Below are positions 36,021 through 46,885 of a stretch of 64,000 bases of DNA, in pieces. The translations under genes were made by a program, and so were the position numbers. The notes under the pieces were generated by a model. That model made no database searches. It saw only the letters and a program-made list of their open reading frames with translations, and had not been told where the DNA came from. The first letter of the stretch is position 1; every line of letters begins with the position of its first letter. This DNA comes from Limnospira fusiformis SAG 85.79 (GTDB taxonomy: Bacteria > Cyanobacteriota > Cyanobacteriia > Cyanobacteriales > Microcoleaceae), in NCBI RefSeq assembly GCF_012516315.1, contig NZ_CP051185.1:3601363-3665362 (forward strand). Reading direction: 5' to 3'.

Positions 36021-36380
36021 ATGCCAGCCCCCTATAGTTACGACCTCAGACAAAAAGTTATTGATGCCATTGAACTAGACGGTATGCCCAAAACAGAAGC
36101 CAGTCAAGTTTTCCATGTCAGCAGGAACACCATTAATCTCTGGCTGCAAAGAAAAGCACAGACCGGAGACTTCCTCCCTAAACCTCATCACCGACCTGGC
36201 AATAACCACAAAATTACCGACTGGCAAAAATTCAAGGCTTTTGCCCAAGAGCATGGCCACAAAACAGCAGCTCAAATGGCTGAACTTTGGGATGACGACA
36301 TCTCTCCTCGCACCATATCCAGAGCCTTGAAGAAAATTGGCTTCACCAGAAAAAAAAACTTACGGCTACCAAGAACGTGA
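36021..36380 (+). CDS. IS630 copy 2 OrfA (helix-turn-helix part)
   Basis: 119 residues: [34 protein letters not shown] and a second helix-turn-helix ([21 protein letters not shown]). It runs out of frame after the A9 run (KKNLRLPRT). Making the full transposase needs loss of one A in the transcript or a +1 ribosomal shift. Confidence 0.75.
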   Translation: MPAPYSYDLRQKVIDAIELDGMPKTEASQVFHVSRNTINLWLQRKAQTGDFLPKPHHRPGNNHKITDWQKFKAFAQEHGHKTAAQMAELWDDDISPRTISRALKKIGFTRKKNLRLPRT

Positions 36381-36843
36381 TGAGCAACAGCGAGAGGAGT
36401 TTATGGCTCAGATTGAACAGATGGAGCCGGAAGAAGTGGTCTACCTCGATGAAGCCGGCATGAATAGTCAGGACTCGGATTACCCTTATGGTTACTGCGA
36501 GGAAGGAAAACGCTTCCATGCACTCAAATCAGGGAAGAGGCAGGGCAGGGTAAGTATGATAGCCGCATGGTGTCATCAACAACTCTTAGCTCCCTTTAGC
36601 TTTGAGGGTTGTTGTCATCGGACAGTGTTTGAGTTGTGGTTGGAGTTCATCTTAATTCCAACATTGAAGCCAGGTCAGACTCTAGTATTGGACAATGCAA
36701 CGTTTCATAAAGGGGGACGGATTGCTGAACTGGTGGAGGCAGCTCAATGCCGTTTACTCTATCTTCCGCCTTATTCGCCAGACCTCAACAAGATAGAGAA
36801 ATGTTGGTCGTGGCTGAAAGCCCGTATTCGCAACTGCACGTGA
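36337..36843 (+). pseudogene. IS630 copy 2 OrfB (DDE part), frameshifted end
   Basis: 168 residues with VVYLDEAGMNSQDSDYPYG, TLVLDNATFHKG and YLPPYSPDLNKIEKCW, so all catalytic acids are present. An inserted base turns the intact ARIRHCIEQFDSLHDAMDS end of copy 3 into ARIRNCT-stop, costing the last 18 or so residues. Confidence 0.7.
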
Positions 36844-36919
36844 GCAGTTTGATTCTCTCCATGATGCCATGGATTCCGTTCTCAAGGCTGCGTCCTAACC
36901 GCATTGACTAGTGCTATAT

Positions 36920-37192
36920 CAGTGCCGAGAGCGAAGTCCATGGCAACCACTGTGAAGCACACAATGCTGCCTGACGTCGTCGTTGTAGTGCCTTTCGGCG
37001 CCGACAAAATCTCTACGCCAAAACGCCATCAGGACTCGATCGAGCACTCTCGGTACAGCGTTTAATCCATAATTTGGTTAGACCGCGATGGTCGAGTTGG
37101 GAGACTCCTGCCATGGCGCTCGGTTTCGCCTCACGAGCGGTGAGTGTTGGCCCAATGCTTTCTCTGAGGAGCTTTCGAGACTTGCCACCTTA
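36920..37192 (+). pseudogene. Transposase C-terminal remnant of another family
   Basis: One frame reads EVHGNHCEAHNAA-stop-RRRCSAFRRRQNLYAKT and LSVQRLIHNLVRPRWSSWET to TAA at about 37190. The Cys/His-EAHNA, RRRQNLYAK, VQRLIHN and AMALGF blocks are typical of an IS1-like cyanobacterial transposase. A TGA (formerly CGA) interrupts it, and the 5' part is missing. Confidence 0.5.
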
Positions 37193-37427
37193 AGTGACCA
37201 GTACCATCAATAATAAACTAGCAGTTCACATCAAATTTCTGTACGTTTTTTAGCATTTATAGTGTTTAGGGCTGGCCCTAGTCAATCAAACTCAAGCGGG
37301 AGGTGTGAAATACCCATATATGGTAGAATATATAGGCAGTTTTGCTGTTCGCATAGCCTCCCTGGAAGGGAAGGATTAGTCCCTATAGGCGGTTAAAGCT
37401 GAAAACCTTTAGACAGAGTTTTGGACA
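37193..37427 (+). promoter_or_regulatory. Upstream region of rpaA
   Basis: 235 bp between the transposase remnant and the rpaA ATG; it must contain the remaining rpaA promoter. The AT-rich CATATATGGTAGAATATATAG (37314-37334) is the best -10 candidate. Older upstream sequence has been replaced by IS debris. Confidence 0.35.
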
Positions 37428-37751
37428 ATGCCCCGAATTTTAGTGATTGATGATGATCCCGCGATCGCAGAGCTGGTGGCGATTAACCTAGAGATGGCTG
37501 GTTATGAAGTCACCCTAGCCCCTGATGGTATAGTAGGACAAGCACTAGCGCTGCAACTACTGCCCGACCTGATTATTTTAGACCTAATGCTGCCCAAAGT
37601 CGATGGGTTCACCGTCTGTCAGCGTCTACGCCGAGATGAACGCACCGGAGATATCCCGGTTTTGATGTTGACAGCCTTGGGACAAACCCAAGATAAAGTC
37701 GAAGGCTTTAACGCAGGGGCTGATGATTATTTATAGCATTAGTCAAGGTGG

Positions 37752-38312
37752 TTAGGACGCAGCTTTGAGAACGGAATCCATGGCATCATGGAGAGAATCA
37801 AACTGCTCAATGCAGTGGCGAATACGGGCTTTCAGCCACGACCAACATTTCTCTATCTTGTTGAGGTCTGGCGAATAAGGTGGTAGATAGAGTAAACGGC
37901 ATTGAGCTGCCTCCACCAGTTCAGCAATCCGCCCCCCTTTATGAAACGTTGCATTGTCCAATACTAGAGTCTGACCTGGCTTCAATGTTGGAATTAAGAT
38001 GAACTCCAACCACAACTCAAACACTGTCCGATTACAACAACCCTCAAAGCTAAAGGGAGCTAAGAGTTGTTGATGACACCATGCGGCTATCATACTTACC
38101 CTGCCCTGCCTCTTCCCTGATTTGAGTGCATGGAAGCGTTTTCCTTCCTCGCAGTAACCATAAGGGTAATCCGAGTCCTGACTATTCATGCCGGCTTCAT
38201 CGAGGTAGACCACTTCTTCCGGCTTCATCTGTTCAATCTGAGCCATAAACTCCTCTCGCTGTTGCTCATCACGTTCTTGGTAGCCGTAAGTTTTTTTTTC
38301 TGGTGAAGCCAA
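37752..38312 (-). CDS. IS630 copy 3 OrfB (DDE transposase part)
   Basis: 186 residues: VVYLDEAGMNSQDSDYPYG (first Asp), TLVLDNATFHKG (second), YLPPYSPDLNKIEKCW (third acidic residue) and an intact end DAMDSVLKAAS. It overlaps OrfA and is in the +1 frame after an A9 run, so it is presumably made as an OrfA-OrfB fusion by slippage. Confidence 0.82.
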   Translation of the reverse strand: MASPEKKTYGYQERDEQQREEFMAQIEQMKPEEVVYLDEAGMNSQDSDYPYGYCEEGKRFHALKSGKRQGRVSMIAAWCHQQLLAPFSFEGCCNRTVFELWLEFILIPTLKPGQTLVLDNATFHKGGRIAELVEAAQCRLLYLPPYSPDLNKIEKCWSWLKARIRHCIEQFDSLHDAMDSVLKAAS

Positions 38313-38628
38313 TTTTCTTCAAGGCTCTGGATATGGTGCGAGGAGAGATGTCGTCATCCCAAAGTTCAGCCATTTGAGCTGCTGTTTTGTCGCCATGCTC
38401 TTGGGCAAAAGCCTTGAATTTCTGCCAGTCGGTAATTTTGTGGTTATTGCCAGGTCGGTGATGAGGTTTAGGGAGGAAGTCTCCGGTCTGTGCTTTTCTT
38501 TGCAGCCAGAGATTAATGGTGTTCCTGCTGACATGGAAAACTTGACTGGCTTCTGTTTTGGGCATACCGTCTAGTTCAATGGCATCAATAACTTTTTGTC
38601 TGAGGTCGTAACTATAGGGGGCTGGCAT
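38269..38628 (-). CDS. IS630 copy 3 OrfA (helix-turn-helix part)
   Basis: 119 residues, the same as OrfA of copy 2 apart from one residue (EHGDKTAAQ). It has two helix-turn-helix segments for end recognition and ends KKNLRLPRT after the A9 run. Confidence 0.8.
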   Translation of the reverse strand: MPAPYSYDLRQKVIDAIELDGMPKTEASQVFHVSRNTINLWLQRKAQTGDFLPKPHHRPGNNHKITDWQKFKAFAQEHGDKTAAQMAELWDDDISPRTISRALKKIGFTRKKNLRLPRT

Positions 38629-39160
38629 TTTTGGTCTTCTTAGTCATCTCGTCCTCTCCATTATACGTCCTAAGTATTCTGTCTTGTGCTATAACTAAAC
38701 CCTTTGAACTCGAAGAAATGCTGGCTCGTGTCCGCGCGCTATTGCGACGCACCGATCGCATTCCGCAAGCGGCTAAACACAGCGAGATCCTCAGTTATGG
38801 AGTTCTTACCCTAGTTCCCGAAAGGTTCGAGGCGATCTGGTTTGATCAGACAGTCAAACTAACTCACCTAGAATTTGAGTTACTGCACTGTTTGCTACAA
38901 CGTCACGGTCAAACCGTAGCCCCCAGTGAAATTCTCAAGGAAGTTTGGGGCTATGACCCGGACGATGATATCGAAACTATCCGGGTTCATATTCGCCATT
39001 TACGCACCAAAATGGAACCCGATCCACGTCATCCTCGCTACATCAAAACCGTTTATGGTGCTGGTTACTGTTTGGAACTTCCAGCAGGTAACGGCAAAAA
39101 CTCATCAGAGGTGGGAGAGACTGATCTATCTGATGTATCTGATCAGGTGTAGCACCTCAA

Positions 39161-40477
39161 TCAATGGTTTTTGAGTCGTTGATAGACAGTGACTAACCCG
39201 TTAGCATCACCCACATTACCTGGAAACAGGACAACGGGAAGATTAGGGAATTGGGTATGTGATGCGGGGGTTTTAACCATTGAACAACCAGCCATAACCT
39301 GTCCCAAGAGTCGCGCGGTGGGGAGGCTTAGACCTTTACTAAGGACATCATTGGAGGTGATGCCTCCCTTGCTAATCAAAAATCCAATATCTTTTGGTAA
39401 ACCCCGGACAATATCCATTAACAAATCTGAAACCGCCACCCCAAATTCTAACCGGACTTGAGTATTGTCAAAGGTGATTTCTTGGCGAGAGGTGTACACT
39501 ACAGGGGTTTGACCCGGTTTATGGATTTGAGCAATGCGATCGCTAATTTGGCTGAGTAACTCTTGACGTAGAGAGGGACTATCATCTAACAGGTGAGACA
39601 CATCTACCTCAACCCCCACGATATCTGGTTCTTTCAATAACTGTTCAAGCTGTTGGGTAGATTTTTTCACATGGGAACCCATCAACACCACTCCCGGTTG
39701 ATTATTTCGGGTATATTTCCCCATAGACTCCGGTGGTAATGGTTGGGGACCCAGGGAGGCTAGGGAGGTGAGGATACTCGCCGCGCTGCGGAATAAGAAA
39801 CGTTTTCCCTTACTGGCGGCGGCTAGGATATCCGAGGCGAATTGGTCTAGGTCGCTTTGGGTTTCCCCGTCAACTCCCACACATTGGTTATCACTGAGTT
39901 GCATCAGTCGGTCTAGGGTCCCGTTGCGAATGTCCCCCAATGTGAAAAGTTGCACAGCTTCGGCTTTAATGCGTCCTTGGGTCTTTTCCTCTACATAATC
40001 GGGTAGGTAGGAATAATGGTAGCTGAATACTGAATCGCGAGCAAATTCCGTTTGGTGTACAGGGGTATCAACGCCGTCTATTTTCAGGTAGTGGGTTCCC
40101 CCTCTGGTTATCCGTCCCCCTTCAAAGAAAGCGGGAACTAAAAAATGAGCGTCAAAGGGGCCTAATTCTTCGGCGATCACATCGGTTTCTATGGGGTAGT
40201 GACCCCGTAGGGTGGAGTCAGACCGACTCACCACTAAAAAGTCTTCGATAGACTCGGCGGCGATCGCTATTTTCAGATTATGGGTAACTTCTCGTGTAAC
40301 TGTGGCTGCTGCTTCTGGGGTTAATGCTCTGGTATTAGTTAAGATAAAGAATATCGGAGACTGGTCACTAAGTCCCAGCCGTAAGGTTTCTACGTCCCAT
40401 TGTGTCAATAACAGACAACTATGAACCGTTTGGGAACCGGTGGGGTCATCATCCAGAACTATAATTTTAGGTGCCAT
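39161..40477 (-). CDS. Four-carbon acid sugar kinase family protein (DUF1537)
   Basis: 438 residues from ATG at 40477 (MAPKIIVLDDDPTGSQTVHS), the expected family N-terminus; a start 20 codons upstream adds an unrelated stretch. The N-terminal domain has DDDPTGSQ and SRSDSTLRGHYP (substrate binding); the C-terminal ATP-binding domain has SKGGITSNDVL and VKTPASHTQFPNLPVVLFPGNVG. Such kinases phosphorylate sugar acids such as erythronate or threonate. No aldolase or isomerase partner is near. It is convergent with rpaA, whose stop is 8 bp away. Confidence 0.82.
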   Translation of the reverse strand: MAPKIIVLDDDPTGSQTVHSCLLLTQWDVETLRLGLSDQSPIFFILTNTRALTPEAAATVTREVTHNLKIAIAAESIEDFLVVSRSDSTLRGHYPIETDVIAEELGPFDAHFLVPAFFEGGRITRGGTHYLKIDGVDTPVHQTEFARDSVFSYHYSYLPDYVEEKTQGRIKAEAVQLFTLGDIRNGTLDRLMQLSDNQCVGVDGETQSDLDQFASDILAAASKGKRFLFRSAASILTSLASLGPQPLPPESMGKYTRNNQPGVVLMGSHVKKSTQQLEQLLKEPDIVGVEVDVSHLLDDSPSLRQELLSQISDRIAQIHKPGQTPVVYTSRQEITFDNTQVRLEFGVAVSDLLMDIVRGLPKDIGFLISKGGITSNDVLSKGLSLPTARLLGQVMAGCSMVKTPASHTQFPNLPVVLFPGNVGDANGLVTVYQRLKNH

Positions 40478-40623
40478 TGCTTTAGTGTGGAAGTAACAAG
40501 AGAAAGATTGAGTCAGACCGTAGGACTCTCTGACCACCTTACCATTAATGGTAACTTGAATCTACAGCCCATACAAATTTGTTAATGGCTTTCCAGTTAT
40601 CATTGACAGTCAACAGGTTGTAG

Positions 40624-41667
<1,044 letters not shown>

Positions 41668-42001
41668 TTATCTATAGAAGGTTATGTTAACTTTTGTAAC
41701 GAAAAGTTAAGAAATGTTGCGAACAATTTTTTCTGGAGGGGGCGGTGGTTTTTTGGTGAAGTTTGTGCTATCATTTTAAATAATGGGAATATTTGTTAAA
41801 TTTTTATTTAAGCAAAAAGTCGATTATTTAAAAGTATGTCAAGATAATATCATTAGTTCTGGGTGCTTGTCAACCTGTTGGCGCTAATTTGTCGGAACAA
41901 TTTTTTAAAAATTGAATAATAAATCAACACGGGGTGAAGATTAGGCGATCGCATGAATGAATATGGATAAATAGAGTTGTTGAAGGAAGGGGACAAAGAG
42001 A
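41668..42001. other. AT-rich intergenic region upstream of pbpC
   Basis: 334 bp with no frame of note. It ends with GAAGGAAGGGGAC ahead of the pbpC ATG, a usable ribosome site, and has one HIP1 octamer at 41945. No clear terminator for the deaminase gene is visible. Confidence 0.5.
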
Positions 42002-44305
42002 ATGTTAAAATGGCCAGATGTGGTTATTCTGCGGCGTAGTAGGTGTGTGAAAGTTGTAGCAGTGATGTTGCTGCTAGTGGTGTTAATTAGAAGCATTCCT
42101 TATTCAATACCAATTAGGGCGAAAGATATCCGTCAAAATTCGGTATCGATGGAATTTAGCGATCGCCAAGGTTTAGCATTAGGAACAATTCTCAGCCAAG
42201 ACCAAAGTCATACGGCTGTAGTCCCCTTAAAGGAAGTTTCCCCGTATTTTATCCAAGCCATTATTGCAGCAGAAGATAAGCGATATTATCAACATGGTGC
42301 TGTAGATATAATAGCGATCGTGAGGGCGGTCATGGAAGCCATACAAGCCAGAGAGATAGTTAGTGGCGCGTCTACTATTACCATGCAACTAGCGCGAATG
42401 TTAGAACCCTCACCCAATACTCTCCCGCACAAAATCAGAGAAATTTGGTTATCTTGGCGACTATTTGCTGGAATGAACCGAGACGAAATTCTAGCAGCTT
42501 ATATTAACCGTATTCCTATGGGTGGTAACCTGTATGGTGTGGAAGCGGCGGCGCGGACTTATTTTGGTATAGGTGCTTCTGACCTAAGTTTATCGCAAGC
42601 GAGTGTATTAGCGGGACTTCCCAACGACCCAACGGATCTAAATCCTTATTTCAATTGGGAGGGACTGAAACAGCGGCAAAAATATGTTTTAGATCGCATG
42701 GTAGAAGATGGGTATATAACCCCAGAAAAAAGCGATCGCGCCTATCGAGAAACTCTGAGAATTGCACCTCGCGAACAGGGTATTATCGCCGCGCCTCATT
42801 TTTTATTTTGGGTAGCTAGTCAACTGTCAAAGGCAGAAATTACCAGCCCCAAAATACAGACCACCTTAGACCGGACTCTCCAGCAATTTGTAGAAACCCA
42901 AGTCCGTCATGTCGTGACGGCTTTAGGGGGTCAAAATGTTAATCATGGGGCGGCTATAGTGATTAATAATCATACGGGGGAAGTTTTAGCGTATGTAGGT
43001 TCTCCTGATTATTTTAACTGGCAAAATTTAGGTTCAAATGATGGAGTGCAAGCCTGGCGACAGCCGGGTTCAACCCTGAAACCATTTTTATATCAATTAG
43101 CGATCGCCCAAGGAATTATCCGACCGAATACCATACTCCCAGACGTACCCACATATTACCCTATTCCCGGTGCTAAACTGTATGCACCCGTTGATTATAG
43201 TGAAACCTTTTTAGGACCTGTGCGGGTACGAATTGCGTTAGGTAATTCCTTAAATATTCCGGCTGTGCGAGTTTTAGAAAAAGTCGGTGTAGGTGAGTTT
43301 TTATCACGTTTACATCAACTAGGTTTTACCCACCTTGACCGAGAACCGGAACATTATGGACTTGGGTTAAGTTTAGGTAGTGGCGAGGTGAGTCTTTGGG
43401 AATTAGCCCAGGCTTATTTAACTTTTGCGAACCGGGGAAAGTTCACGCCACTGGTGACTACAATTATACCAGAAATTGCGCCCCCGTGTAAACAGAAATG
43501 TATGCAAATAGACACAGCCACCAGTTGGGAATTAATTGTAAATATGCTGGCGGACTCCCATGCTAGGGCTACAGCCTTTGGAGTTGATTCCGTGTTAAAT
43601 TTACCCTTTCCGGTAGCCGTAAAAACAGGGACTTCTTCTGATTATCGAGATACTTGGACGGTGGGATTTACTACTGATTACACCGTCGCAACTTGGGTGG
43701 GAAATTTCGACTCTCAGCCGATGCAAAATATTTCGGGTGTCATGGGGGCTGCGCCGTTATGGAATCAGATTATGATGTATCTTCATAGAAACAAAAAACC
43801 GGATAATTTCCCGCCGCCAGAGGGATTATTTGAATTGCCGATTTGTAGCCATACGGGATGGAAACCCACTGATGATTGTGGCTCAGGGATTGTGTTAGAA
43901 TATTTCTATCCAGAGGATATTAAGGATTATGATAACCTGTCTGTGACGGGGGAGTTACCCGCCGCATATAATGAGTGGTTATCGCAACAGGAATCGCCTC
44001 ATTTAAGTTCAGGAAAACTGAGGATTGTTTTACCTCAAAATAATGATTATTTCCTGGTCACTGCGGGTCATGATTCGCCCCTAGAGTTGAAAGTTGCGGG
44101 AGTTGACAATCAAGAAATCCAATGGTTTATTAATGATAATAAGATAGCCACAACCACCAGCAAATCAATATTTTGGCAGCCAGAAATCGGAGATTTTACC
44201 CTGAAAGTAGTCACCCGTGAAAATATGAGCGATCGCATTAATTTTCAAGTGAGGGAAGCCGAAGTCAAACCGTATCGGCGGGGTTTTTCCATAGGTGAAG
44301 ATTGA
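42002..44305 (+). CDS. pbpC: Penicillin-binding protein 1C
   Basis: 767 residues. A membrane anchor (about 17-33) is followed by a GT51 transglycosylase domain with EDKRYYQHGAVD (catalytic E91) and ASTITMQLARM, then a transpeptidase domain with SxxK at S357-K360 (PGSTLKPF), SLN at 416-418 and KTG at 541-543. The C-terminal domain (about 640-767; GKLRIVLPQNNDYF) is the BiPBP_C-type beta domain specific to PBP1C. It polymerises and crosslinks peptidoglycan in the periplasm. It is preceded by AAGGAAGGGG. No alpha-2-macroglobulin partner is adjacent. Confidence 0.9.
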   Translation: MLKWPDVVILRRSRCVKVVAVMLLLVVLIRSIPYSIPIRAKDIRQNSVSMEFSDRQGLALGTILSQDQSHTAVVPLKEVSPYFIQAIIAAEDKRYYQHGAVDIIAIVRAVMEAIQAREIVSGASTITMQLARMLEPSPNTLPHKIREIWLSWRLFAGMNRDEILAAYINRIPMGGNLYGVEAAARTYFGIGASDLSLSQASVLAGLPNDPTDLNPYFNWEGLKQRQKYVLDRMVEDGYITPEKSDRAYRETLRIAPREQGIIAAPHFLFWVASQLSKAEITSPKIQTTLDRTLQQFVETQVRHVVTALGGQNVNHGAAIVINNHTGEVLAYVGSPDYFNWQNLGSNDGVQAWRQPGSTLKPFLYQLAIAQGIIRPNTILPDVPTYYPIPGAKLYAPVDYSETFLGPVRVRIALGNSLNIPAVRVLEKVGVGEFLSRLHQLGFTHLDREPEHYGLGLSLGSGEVSLWELAQAYLTFANRGKFTPLVTTIIPEIAPPCKQKCMQIDTATSWELIVNMLADSHARATAFGVDSVLNLPFPVAVKTGTSSDYRDTWTVGFTTDYTVATWVGNFDSQPMQNISGVMGAAPLWNQIMMYLHRNKKPDNFPPPEGLFELPICSHTGWKPTDDCGSGIVLEYFYPEDIKDYDNLSVTGELPAAYNEWLSQQESPHLSSGKLRIVLPQNNDYFLVTAGHDSPLELKVAGVDNQEIQWFINDNKIATTTSKSIFWQPEIGDFTLKVVTRENMSDRINFQVREAEVKPYRRGFSIGED

Positions 44306-44449
44306 CAGGGGCTGCGGGACAGACCCCAAACCGAAGCCAGCCGAGGGAATGTAAAGTTTAATTACAACTTTTGTGAAAATATTGAGAAATGTTCCAAAAC
44401 CTCATCTTAGCCTTAGCCTAGAATTTTATAAGTCACGAGATTAACTGAG

Positions 44450-44761
44450 ATGGAAAAGTTAAAGAAATACCGGATCAACTGTACCCTTACCTATGGCGAC
44501 ATTTACGGTCAAATCATGATTTGGCTGATCGTCATTTTCATCGCCCTAGCCTCCTCCCTAGCCTTGTGGAGTAGTTCTCAGCAAATTTTTGCCCTCACCA
44601 TGCTAGGACTGATTGTAGTGCTATCGCTGCCGTTTCTGCTGTTTGCCTTCGTTACCACCTTGTTAAACCATATCGAAGTCATGCCCACAGACATCAACTC
44701 AGAAACAGCAACAGATCAGGAAATTAAGGGATCTGAACAGCCAGCGCAAGCTACCAGTTAA
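44450..44761 (+). CDS. Small two-helix membrane protein of unknown function
   Basis: 103 residues with two hydrophobic helices (about 21-42, IMIWLIVIFIALASSLALW; about 48-71, IFALTMLGLIVVLSLPFLLFAF) and a polar C-terminal tail. Family not recognised; cyanobacterial genomes hold many such proteins. An intrinsic terminator follows 30 bp after the stop. Confidence 0.6.
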   Translation: MEKLKKYRINCTLTYGDIYGQIMIWLIVIFIALASSLALWSSSQQIFALTMLGLIVVLSLPFLLFAFVTTLLNHIEVMPTDINSETATDQEIKGSEQPAQATS

Positions 44762-44791
44762 GACACCATAGCAGTCAGTCAACCCTAAAGA

Positions 44792-44824
44792 CTTCCTTGC
44801 CTTTTGGCAGGGAGGTTTTTTTTT
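44792..44824 (+). terminator. Intrinsic terminator after the small membrane protein gene
   Basis: CTTCCTTGCC, loop TTTT, GGCAGGGAGG (with G:U pairs), followed by nine Ts. Confidence 0.8.
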
Positions 44825-44869
44825 GTTTAACTATGGAATATGTGCAAATATCGAACAAACTAGAGAACT

Positions 44870-46597
44870 ATGCTAGAACATGATGTAATTATCGTTGGTG
44901 GTGGTTTAGCGGGAAGTCGCGCGGCCGTTGAGATAGCCCGGACTGACCCCAGCCTAAATATTGCTGTTATAGCTAAAACGCACCCCATTAGGTCTCACTC
45001 TGTAGCAGCCCAAGGAGGTATCGCGGCGACTCTCAATAATGTTGACCCTGAAGATACCTGGGAAGCCCACGCCTTTGATACGGTGAAAGGGTCAGACTAC
45101 CTAGCAGACCAAGACGCTGTGGAAATTCTGGCGAAAGAGGCCCCAGATGTAATTATTGACCTGGAACACATGGGGGTTTTGTTTTCGCGCCTCCCGGACG
45201 GTCGTATCGCCCAACGGGCTTTTGGAGGTCATACCCACCGCCGCACTTGCTACGCGGCTGATAAAACTGGACACGCTATCCTCCACGAGTTAGTTAATAA
45301 CCTGCGTCGCTACGGTGTGCATATCTATGATGAGTGGTATGTAATGCGCCTGATTCTGGAAGAAGGGGAAGCGAAAGGTGTGGTGATGTATAATATCCTC
45401 GATGGTACTATCCAAGTGGCTAGGGCTAAAGCGGTGATGTTCGCTACGGGTGGCTATGGTCGGGCTTTTAACACTACTTCTAATGATTTTGCCTCTACGG
45501 GGGATGGCTTGGCTATGTCGGCTTTGGCGGGGATACCGTTACAGGATATGGAGTTTGTCCAGTTTCACCCGACAGGCCTTTATCCGGTGGGTGTGTTAAT
45601 TTCTGAGGCGGTACGCGGTGAAGGGGCTTATTTGATTAATAGTGAGGGCGATCGCTTTATGAAAAATTACGCCCCCGGTAAAATGGAGTTAGCCCCCCGT
45701 GATATTACTTCTAGGGCAATTACGTTAGAAATTCGTGCCGGACGGGGTATTAATCGTGATGGCACTGCGGGCGGCCCGTTTGTGTATCTGGACTTGCGAC
45801 ACATGGGGCGGGAAAAAATTATGAGTCGCATTCCTTTCTGTTGGGAAGAAGCCCATCGTTTGGTGGGGGTTGATGCGGTGGTTGAACCTATGCCTGTGCG
45901 TCCTACGGTTCACTATTCTATGGGGGGTATTCCCACTAATACTGATGGTCGGGTTCTCGCTAGTGCTGATAGTTTGGTAGATGGGTTATTTGCTGCGGGT
46001 GAGGCGGCTTGTGTGTCTGTCCATGGGGCTAACCGTTTGGGTAGTAATTCTCTGTTGGAGTGTGTGGTTTATGGGAAGCGGACGGGGGCGGCGATCGCAC
46101 AATTTGTACAAAACCGTAAATTGCCAAATGTCAACGAGTCGCACTACCTCCAAGAAGCTAAAAATCAGGTACAGGAATTACTGGATAAGTCCGGGGACTG
46201 TCGCATTGGTCAACTTCGACAAGAATTTCAGGATGCTATGACTTTGCATTGTGGAGTTTTTCGCACTGAAGATGTCATGCAGGAGGGCTTAAATCAGCTT
46301 CAGATATGCCGTGAACGTTACCAAAATATTTATTTGGATGACCGGGGTAAATTGTGGAATACAGAAGTTATTGAAGCCTTGGAATTACGGAATATTATGA
46401 TTGTGGGTGAGATGATTTTGACTTCTGCCCTCAACCGTCGCGAGAGTCGGGGCGCTCACAGTCGCGAGGATTATACTACCCGCGATGACCAGAATTTCCT
46501 CAAGCATACTCTTGCTTACTATTCCCAGGCTGGCATTGATTTGGCTTATCGTCCTGTGGCTATTACTATGTTTGAACCCCAGGAACGCAAGTATTAA
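44870..46597 (+). CDS. sdhA: Succinate dehydrogenase/fumarate reductase flavoprotein subunit
   Basis: 575 residues. FAD-binding [20 protein letters not shown] at the N-terminus, AAQGGIAA, the flavin-linking histidine in [13 protein letters not shown], the catalytic loop [13 protein letters not shown] and [11 protein letters not shown]. It oxidises succinate in the thylakoid or plasma membrane and feeds electrons to plastoquinone. The length is usual for the cyanobacterial form. No sdhB or sdhC is adjacent, as is common in this phylum, where sdh genes are scattered. Confidence 0.9.
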   Translation: MLEHDVIIVGGGLAGSRAAVEIARTDPSLNIAVIAKTHPIRSHSVAAQGGIAATLNNVDPEDTWEAHAFDTVKGSDYLADQDAVEILAKEAPDVIIDLEHMGVLFSRLPDGRIAQRAFGGHTHRRTCYAADKTGHAILHELVNNLRRYGVHIYDEWYVMRLILEEGEAKGVVMYNILDGTIQVARAKAVMFATGGYGRAFNTTSNDFASTGDGLAMSALAGIPLQDMEFVQFHPTGLYPVGVLISEAVRGEGAYLINSEGDRFMKNYAPGKMELAPRDITSRAITLEIRAGRGINRDGTAGGPFVYLDLRHMGREKIMSRIPFCWEEAHRLVGVDAVVEPMPVRPTVHYSMGGIPTNTDGRVLASADSLVDGLFAAGEAACVSVHGANRLGSNSLLECVVYGKRTGAAIAQFVQNRKLPNVNESHYLQEAKNQVQELLDKSGDCRIGQLRQEFQDAMTLHCGVFRTEDVMQEGLNQLQICRERYQNIYLDDRGKLWNTEVIEALELRNIMIVGEMILTSALNRRESRGAHSREDYTTRDDQNFLKHTLAYYSQAGIDLAYRPVAITMFEPQERKY

Positions 46598-46770
46598 ATC
46601 ACTCAAATTATCATCTCCCCTGTGACCAAAGAAGACTTTTACAGGGGAGAAAATTTAATTGATAATTCAAGATATCGGTCAGGGAAAGGCGATCGCCTAC
46701 GGGGTTCCGGTATACCTCGCCTCCCACGGAAAAGATTAATACACCCGCCACTGTGAACACAAGCTGACTT

Positions 46771-46790
46771 CCCAGAAACCGGGTTTCTGA
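46771..46790. repeat. AGAAACCGGGTTTCT near-palindrome
   Basis: One of several AAACCGGGTTTCT elements in this window (49231, 51611, 54433, 55222, 56929, 57030). It stands in the 288-bp gap between sdhA and minC, which is otherwise empty. Confidence 0.6.
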
Positions 46791-46885
46791 AATCTTGACA
46801 TTTGGGATGGGATAGTGGAAAGTGAGTGATTGGTGATGATTTCGGGTAAACAGTTCCCGGTGAAGAATGTGCTTAACCAATTATT

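Larger units (their letters stand above)
35958..36916 (+). mobile_element. IS630-family insertion sequence, copy 2 (959 bp)
   Basis: Same ends and TA flanks (35956-35957, 36917-36918) as the other copies, in plus orientation. It has 9 As in the run near 36349 and one extra base near 36837, which breaks the end of the second frame. Confidence 0.88.
37734..38691 (-). mobile_element. IS630-family insertion sequence, copy 3 (958 bp), inside rpaA
   Basis: Ends TAGCATTAGTCAAGGTGG and ...CTTGTGCTA, TA flanks at 37732-37733 and 38692-38693, minus orientation. Its two frames are complete, so this is the copy most likely to be active. Confidence 0.92.
37428..39152 (+). pseudogene. rpaA: RpaA circadian-output response regulator, split by IS630
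   Basis: Part 1 (37428-37733) codes residues 1-102: receiver domain with D9/D10, phospho-acceptor D52 ([13 protein letters not shown]), ending GADDYL. Part 2 (38694-39152) codes residues 103-254: [20 protein letters not shown], then an OmpR-type winged helix ([43 protein letters not shown]). Removing the IS and one TA restores a 254-residue protein very like cyanobacterial RpaA. The break separates the receiver from the DNA-binding domain just before the conserved TKP lysine. RpaA is phosphorylated by SasA and drives circadian output; here it cannot be made whole unless the IS excises. Confidence 0.88.
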
